From an uncultured Campylobacter sp. (GTDB lineage: Bacteria > Campylobacterota > Campylobacteria > Campylobacterales > Campylobacteraceae): a stretch of 9,061 bases of DNA. Both the position numbers and the translations under genes were made by a program. Where the stretch lies: positions 1 to 9,061 of the forward strand of contig NZ_CALIMW010000210.1 in NCBI RefSeq assembly GCF_938045405.1, written 5' to 3'. The notes under the pieces were generated by a model, which saw only the letters and a program-made list of their open reading frames with translations, ran no database searches and was not told the DNA's origin. The stretch's first letter is position 1. Each line of letters starts with the position of its first letter. This document shows, piece after piece, positions 5,702 through 9,061 of this stretch.

Positions 5702-7375
5702 CTAAACTTCCTCGCATAGCTCCTCGATCGCTTTTAGCGGGCTTTTGCGTTTTTTGCAGATCTCCGCGTATTCGCTCTTTGGCGAGCTGTCGTAAACTAT
5801 ACCCGCGCCCGCGCCGATAAATACGAGATTACTTAGCCCTTCGTAGCCGAAATTCTCCGCGCTAAATTTAGCGACCTCAAACCGCATCGCGCGGCTAAAG
5901 CTCGGCTTGCTCTCTAAATTTAGTGCCTCGCCGCCTGCGCGAGCTAAATTTTGCGACTCGCCACTGCCCTTTTGCGTCGCGACACCGCAAAACTCCGTCG
6001 TCTCAGGATTTTCACCGCCGCAAAGCTCCGTCGCTTCGGACTTCCCCTCGCCGCAAGCAGAGTTTAAATTTAAGTTGGAATTTCGCTTAGAGTTCTCGTC
6101 CGAGCAGGAATTTTGCGCGTCGCGATTTACGAAGATCGCCGAGCGGATCAAGATCGCCTGCATCACGTCGCCGTTAAAGCGCCAAAACCCGATTCCGCCG
6201 CCGTATATGCCGCGCTCGTAGCGCTCCAGCTCGTTTATGATCTGCATCGCGCGGATCTTCGGGCTACCGCTTAGCGTGCCCGCAGGAAAGATCGTGCTAA
6301 GCACCTCAAACGCGCTTACCCCGCGCGGTTTGGTGCCGTAGACCTCGCTTACGATGTGCATCACGCTTTCGTAGCGCATGACGCGCATCGCGTTTTGCAC
6401 CCGTACCGAGGCGGGCTCGGCAAATTTGCCGATGTCGTTGCGAGCTAGATCTATCAGCATCCGATGCTCCGCAAGCTCCTTTTCGTCGCTTAAAAGCTCG
6501 CGCTCAAGCGTCGCGTCGGCCTCGGCATTCGCGCCTCTGCTGCGGGTGCCCGCGATGGGAGCTACGAAAATTTCGTCCTTTTTGATCTCCATAATGAGCT
6601 CGGGGCTGGAGCCCGCGACGCAGCCGTACGGCGTCGGGAAGTGAAACATATAGGGGCTAGGATTGTTCTTTTTGAGTCGCTCGTAAAACTCCAAGCTGCC
6701 GAGATTCGTACCGACTTCTAAAATTTCGCCCAGCACGACCTGAAACACGTCGCCGCTTTTTATCTTTTCTTTTGCGGCCTCGACCATCGCGCTAAAATGC
6801 GACTCCTCGGCGCCTAGATCGGTTAAAATTTTAAATTTAAGCTCTTTTTTCTTAGGCTCAGACTTCGCCGCGGCTTGCGATTTCGATCCTATTTTTATCG
6901 CGGCGTCCGCTCTTGCGGCACTCTGCGGCGTGCCTTCCGCTTCGGCGGCTTGCTGCGAAGCCTGCGGGCTAAGCCCGCGCAGGTTTTCGTAAATTTGGGC
7001 ATCTTTGCCGTAAGAATCGTAAATTTTGCTGATTTTATCGTAGTGCAGGTAGTTTGCGGCATCGGCGTAAAAAAACGGCGGGAAGTCATACAGCGCCTGC
7101 TTCGGTGCGCCGATATTTTCGAACGCGCGCACGATGTCGTAGCCCAAAACGCCGAAAAGCCCGGCAAAGTTTGCGTTTTTAAACTCGCTTGCGCCCGCTT
7201 TCGCGCTTTTTATCTCATCAAATTTAAGCTTTAGCGCCTCAAAGCTCATCTTAAATCCGTCGAAATAATCGCAATCGATGCCGATGATGACCTGAGTGTC
7301 GTCCTCTGCGAGGTAGCTTTGCGGATGCGTCTTTAAAATTTCGCGGTAGTAAAACAGCGGCTCTTCTAAAAGCAT
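5702..7375 (-). CDS. trpE: Anthranilate synthase component I with two low-complexity inserts
   Basis: TrpE converts chorismate plus ammonia (supplied by the TrpG domain) to anthranilate, the first committed step to tryptophan. From ATG 7373-7375 it has 557 residues. N-terminal part: SYLAEDDTQVIIGID at 20-34. Chorismate-binding domain: GDVFQVVLGE at 208-217, GSSPE at 255-259, IAGTRSRG at 274-281, ELAEHRMLIDLARND at 300-314, YESVMHIVSEV at 335-345, PAGTLSGSPK at 364-373, GGGIGFW at 392-398 and GAGIVYDSSPKSEY at 523-536. Two inserts break this pattern: an Ala/Lys/Gln-rich one at about 136-178, and a Ser/Asn/Glu/Gly one at about 419-510 just before the last strand. Start choice: ATG 7375 has AAGGA five bases upstream. 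An in-frame ATG at 7402 has no ribosome binding site and overlaps a TATAAT. PabB is an alternative identity, but the trpGD partner argues for TrpE. Confidence 0.93.
   Translation of the reverse strand: MLLEEPLFYYREILKTHPQSYLAEDDTQVIIGIDCDYFDGFKMSFEALKLKFDEIKSAKAGASEFKNANFAGLFGVLGYDIVRAFENIGAPKQALYDFPPFFYADAANYLHYDKISKIYDSYGKDAQIYENLRGLSPQASQQAAEAEGTPQSAARADAAIKIGSKSQAAAKSEPKKKELKFKILTDLGAEESHFSAMVEAAKEKIKSGDVFQVVLGEILEVGTNLGSLEFYERLKKNNPSPYMFHFPTPYGCVAGSSPELIMEIKKDEIFVAPIAGTRSRGANAEADATLERELLSDEKELAEHRMLIDLARNDIGKFAEPASVRVQNAMRVMRYESVMHIVSEVYGTKPRGVSAFEVLSTIFPAGTLSGSPKIRAMQIINELERYERGIYGGGIGFWRFNGDVMQAILIRSAIFVNRDAQNSCSDENSKRNSNLNLNSACGEGKSEATELCGGENPETTEFCGVATQKGSGESQNLARAGGEALNLESKPSFSRAMRFEVAKFSAENFGYEGLSNLVFIGAGAGIVYDSSPKSEYAEICKKRKSPLKAIEELCEEV
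5846..6121 (-). other. TrpE insert 2, about 90 residues of low-complexity coding sequence
   Basis: Extra sequence separates the AILIRSAIFVN strand from the LVFIGAGAGIVYDSS strand, which in ordinary TrpE proteins are joined by a short turn. It is rich in Asn, Ser, Glu and Gly, contains Cys, and includes the 33-bp repeat at 5985-6050. Its DNA carries several AAATTT cores, including the perfect 14-base palindrome CGCTAAATTTAGCG at 5860-5873. Edges are approximate. Confidence 0.65.
5985..6050 (-). repeat. Two tandem 33-bp units (11 residues each) inside TrpE insert 2
   Basis: On the plus strand, 5985-6017 and 6018-6050 are consecutive 33-base units, both starting CCGCAAA and matching at 23 of 33 positions. 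The first 16 bases match at 15. A partial third unit starts at 6051 (CCGCAAG). In protein they read GEGKSEATELC and GGENPETTEFC. The unit length equals that of the TrpF repeat at 2394-2492, though the sequence differs. Confidence 0.8.
6842..6970 (-). other. TrpE insert 1, about 43 residues, Ala/Gln/Lys-rich
   Basis: A low-complexity, Ala-rich then Lys-rich stretch (SPQASQQAAEAEGTPQSAA onward to KKKEL) lies between the N-terminal domain (IYENLRG) and the start of the chorismate-binding domain (KFKILTDLGAEESHF). It has no Cys or Asn richness and no 33-bp repeat, so it may be an ordinary linker and unrelated to the other inserts. Confidence 0.5.
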
Positions 7376-7380
7376 TTTCG

Positions 7381-7385
7381 TCCTT
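7381..7385 (-). promoter_or_regulatory. Shine-Dalgarno site deciding the trpE start at 7375
   Basis: The minus strand reads AAGGA, then CGAAA, then ATG (7373-7375). The spacing is ideal. No comparable site precedes the longer in-frame ATG at 7400-7402. Confidence 0.75.
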
Positions 7386-7400
7386 ACAATTTTTAGCGCC

Positions 7401-7406
7401 ATTATA
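7401..7406 (-). promoter_or_regulatory. Likely -10 element of the trp operon promoter (TATAAT)
   Basis: The minus strand carries a perfect TATAAT at 7406-7401, preceded by G. Transcription would then begin near 7394, giving a leader of about 20 bases that contains the AAGGA site and ends at ATG 7375. Such a short leader leaves no room for a Trp leader peptide or attenuator. No good -35 is present, as is usual for Campylobacter sigma-70 promoters. Confidence 0.6.
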
Positions 7407-7472
7407 CGCTGCTTAGCTTAAATTTAGCGGGCGGCGCGAGCCTAGGCGGGCTTAATGCAAGCAAAATTTTAG

Positions 7473-7478
7473 TAAAAT
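7473..7478 (+). promoter_or_regulatory. Possible -10 element of yaaA (TAAAAT)
   Basis: TAAAAT lies 12 bases before the Shine-Dalgarno site of yaaA, in an A/T-rich stretch. It would drive transcription divergently from the trpE promoter about 70 bases away. The match is one base off consensus, in DNA where such hexamers are common. Confidence 0.45.
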
Positions 7479-7489
7479 GAGCAAATTTT

Positions 7490-7495
7490 AAGGAG
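7490..7495 (+). promoter_or_regulatory. Shine-Dalgarno site for yaaA
   Basis: AAGGAG, then five bases (AGCGT), then ATG at 7501. This is a near-ideal site that fixes the start. Confidence 0.75.
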
Positions 7496-7500
7496 AGCGT

Positions 7501-8232
7501 ATGAAAATTTTATTTTCCCCAAGCGAGATGAAAAGCGAGCTGGGTGGCGACACGCGCATTTGCGAGCAAAATTTCATCTTTGCAGATCTTTACGAAAAGC
7601 GCCTGCAGATGTTGCGCGCTTACGCGGATTTTGTGGATAAAGCAAACGAGGCGGAGCTTTGCAAGCTTTTCGGGCTGAAAAAATGGGATGCGGCTCTGCG
7701 CGAAAATATCTTTGAAAAAGGCTGCGCGAAGGCGCTTTTGCGCTACACCGGCACCGCATATCGCGCCCTAGGCTACGCGTCGCTAAGCCCCGGCGCGCAG
7801 GAGTTTGCGGAGCGAAATACGATAATTTTTTCAAACCTTTTCGGCCCCGTGCTGGGCGGCGACGCGCTGCCGAACTACAAGCTCAAGCAGGGCGAAAAAT
7901 TTGGCGGCATAGACGCGGCGAAATTTTATCGCGATAGCTTCTCCGCCGCGCTAGATCGGTATCTGGCGGATGAATGCGTCGTGGATCTGCGCGCGGGATT
8001 TTACGAAAAATTTTATGAGATGAAGCACGAATATTTGAGTTTTAGTTTCATCAAAGGCGGCAAGGTGCTGAGCCACTACGCCAAAGCCTGGCGCGGTAAG
8101 GTGTTGCGCGAAATAGCCCTAGCAGGCGCTTGCAGCGAGGCTGAGGTGCTTGCGCTGCGTTTGGGCGGCGCTTCCGTGCTCGAGATCAAACAGATCGGGC
8201 CAAGAAAGGAGATCGTGCTGGAAATTTCATAA
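7501..8232 (+). CDS. yaaA: YaaA family peroxide stress protein (DUF328)
   Basis: This 243-residue soluble cytoplasmic protein has the YaaA layout: KILFSPSEMKS at 2-12, YTGTAYRAL at 82-90, SNLFGPVLGGDALPNYKLKQG at 111-131 (matching the family's LYG..L...D....YRLE.G block), VVDLRAGFYEKFY at 160-172 and SHYAKAWRGKVLREI at 191-205 (matching the family's S.YAKKARG block). The length is close to the E. coli protein. In E. coli YaaA is an OxyR-regulated protein that lowers intracellular iron and protects DNA from peroxide damage. The same role here is inferred from family membership only. It is transcribed divergently from trpE with a 125-base space between start codons, and is apparently monocistronic. 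No insert or damage is seen. Confidence 0.88.
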   Translation: MKILFSPSEMKSELGGDTRICEQNFIFADLYEKRLQMLRAYADFVDKANEAELCKLFGLKKWDAALRENIFEKGCAKALLRYTGTAYRALGYASLSPGAQEFAERNTIIFSNLFGPVLGGDALPNYKLKQGEKFGGIDAAKFYRDSFSAALDRYLADECVVDLRAGFYEKFYEMKHEYLSFSFIKGGKVLSHYAKAWRGKVLREIALAGACSEAEVLALRLGGASVLEIKQIGPRKEIVLEIS

Positions 8233-8238
8233 GGCGCA

Positions 8239-8278
8239 AAATCCGCTCGGAGAAATTTACGATCAAGTTTGCGGATTT
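8239..8278 (+). repeat. Inverted repeat just after yaaA
   Basis: AAATCCGC at 8239-8246 and its exact complement GCGGATTT at 8271-8278 flank a 24-base loop, seven bases after the yaaA stop. It could form a hairpin at the transcript end. However, the loop is long and no T run follows, so a terminator role is uncertain. Confidence 0.4.
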
Positions 8279-8586
8279 AACGCGAATTTTTGCGTAAAAT
8301 TTAGCTCGGAAAATTTGCTGCGAGTCCAAATCCCACCCCATCCAAAGCGATTTTACCTGGAGAAATTTGCGGTCGGAATTTCGGCGTGAGGATTTTGCGG
8401 CGGCGGCTTTTTGGTCTTTGAGAGGGCTTTGGGCTGCCTTAAACGAGCTTTTGGCGGTGAAATTTCGTCGTAAATTTTTACAAGAAATTCGCGCTCTTTG
8501 CGTTTCCGTGCGCTCTGCATAAAATTTTACGGCGATCTTGTTGTGACTTTGCGGCGATTTTTAGAATACGGAGCGTAGAAATTTCG

Positions 8587-8614
8587 CGGTATAATTTTGA
8601 CTGAAATTTTACCG
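8587..8614. repeat. Near-perfect inverted repeat in the gene-free region
   Basis: CGGTATAATTT (8587-8597) and AAATTTTACCG (8604-8614) are complementary over 11 bases with one mismatch, around a six-base loop TGACTG. It sits at the head of the run of GAAATTT-type units. Confidence 0.55.
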
Positions 8615-8889
8615 TGCGGAATTTTGCCGTATGAAATTTCGCCGCGATAGAATCCTGTCGAAAATTTAATCGCGGCAAAAATACTGCGCCCGCGATCTAA
8701 ACGTAAAATTTTAATCCAAATTTACGCTAAACTGCCGCAGTCTAGGCGCAAAATTCTGATCTAAATTTATGCCGCAAATCCGCAAAAAAGTGGACGTAAG
8801 CGGGCTAGCTTCGTATAAAATTTTGAGCCAAAATTTCACACTTTGAAATTCCAAAAATCCGTAAACGCAGTAAAATACGCCATCGCTAC

Positions 8890-8919
8890 AAACTCTAGTA
8901 ACCTAGTGCATTAGAGTTT
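8890..8919. repeat. Inverted repeat AAACTCTA / TAGAGTTT
   Basis: Perfect eight-base arms at 8890-8897 and 8912-8919 surround 14 bases, extendable by a G-U and a T-A pair. It differs in sequence from the AAATTT family, which makes it stand out. It could be a weak terminator for a gene on either side, but it lacks a proper T run on either strand. Confidence 0.45.
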
Positions 8920-9061
8920 CTAGCCGAATTTCTGCAATTAAATTTCTACGCTCTGAAATTTCACGCTTTAAAATCCCGCAAATCCCCGCTCCTAAATCCA
9001 AAATTCCGCAAATTTAGCAAGCTTTAAATTTTAAAGCTATAAACTTCGCTTCAAATTTTAA

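Larger units (their letters stand above)
8233..9061. other. Gene-free region of about 830 bases packed with AAATTT-centred short repeats
   Basis: No open frame here has a plausible start, ribosome binding site and codon pattern, and I see no tRNA or other RNA gene. By hand count AAATTT occurs 21 times, whereas base composition (about 55% A+T) predicts less than one. Many copies are in GAAATTTC or TAAATTT contexts. Around 8575-8650 related units of about 15 bases follow one another (for example TGAAATTTTACCG, GGAATTTTGCCG, TGAAATTTCGCCG). Several inverted repeats are listed separately. The region may end in the terminator area of a gene beyond the right edge. Confidence 0.7.

Noticed and set aside
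7418..7430. Exact 13-base match TTAAATTTAGCGG upstream of trpE and at 5637-5649 upstream of trpGD, considered as a shared operator
   Set aside because: Close variants (GCTAAATTTAGC and similar) also occur inside trpE coding sequence (5860-5873) and throughout the window, so the match is not specific to promoters.
7376..7500. Search for a Trp leader peptide or attenuator before trpE
   Set aside because: There is no short frame with adjacent TGG codons, and the predicted leader is only about 20 bases.
8321..8347. GAGTCCAAATCCCACCCCATCC resembles the T-arm and end of a tRNA
   Set aside because: The five-base T-stem does not pair, and no acceptor, D-arm or anticodon arm can be found upstream.
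8761..8847. Short plus-strand frame starting MPQIRKKVDVSG near 8769
   Set aside because: It has about 25 codons, no ribosome binding site and no recognisable features, and is consistent with chance.
1..9061. CRISPR arrays, insertion sequences, attachment sites, rRNA genes
   Set aside because: No regularly spaced identical repeats, transposase motifs, tRNA-flanking duplications or rRNA signatures are visible. The 33-bp repeats are in coding sequence and have no spacers.

Overview
The window looks like a chromosomal segment from one of the higher-GC, oral-type Campylobacter species (C. gracilis, C. rectus, C. showae or C. curvus-like). The reasons are the Campylobacter-like Trp enzymes, the fused TrpG-TrpD, the A-rich Shine-Dalgarno sites, and the extreme abundance of the hexamer AAATTT in otherwise GC-mixed DNA. 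The species assignment is an inference from style, not a database match.

Layout. Most genes are on the minus strand and read right to left. A tryptophan cluster runs trpE (7375 to 5702), a 314-base gap full of TAAATTTA palindromes, trpGD fusion (5387 to 3774, TTG start), a D12-class adenine DNA methyltransferase (3773 to 2652, start abutting the trpGD stop), and trpF (2668 to 932, overlapping the methyltransferase end by 17 bases). Left of trpF is a more AT-rich two-helix membrane protein gene with a strong ribosome binding site at 875-882. It is interrupted by an in-frame TAA at 681-683 and runs off the left edge. To the right of trpE, and divergent from it, is yaaA (7501-8232, plus strand). 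It is followed by about 830 bases with no credible gene but dozens of AAATTT-centred short repeats and inverted repeats.

Function. TrpE plus the TrpG domain make anthranilate synthase. The TrpD domain adds the phosphoribosyl group and TrpF isomerises phosphoribosylanthranilate. TrpC, TrpB and TrpA are not in the window, and trpBA do not follow trpF. The methyltransferase has no visible restriction partner and appears transcribed within the trp operon.

Most interesting signal. TrpF is 578 residues, against roughly 200 for the family. All its catalytic motifs are kept, and the excess comes from three low-complexity in-frame inserts (about 97, 55 and 208 residues). TrpE carries two similar inserts. 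Inserts in TrpF and TrpE both contain 33-bp (11-residue) tandem repeats. The interrupted membrane-protein gene carries a peptide clearly resembling part of TrpF insert 1. This suggests a short repeat family that spreads in frame through conserved genes as well as intergenic DNA, comparable in concept to Rickettsia palindromic elements.
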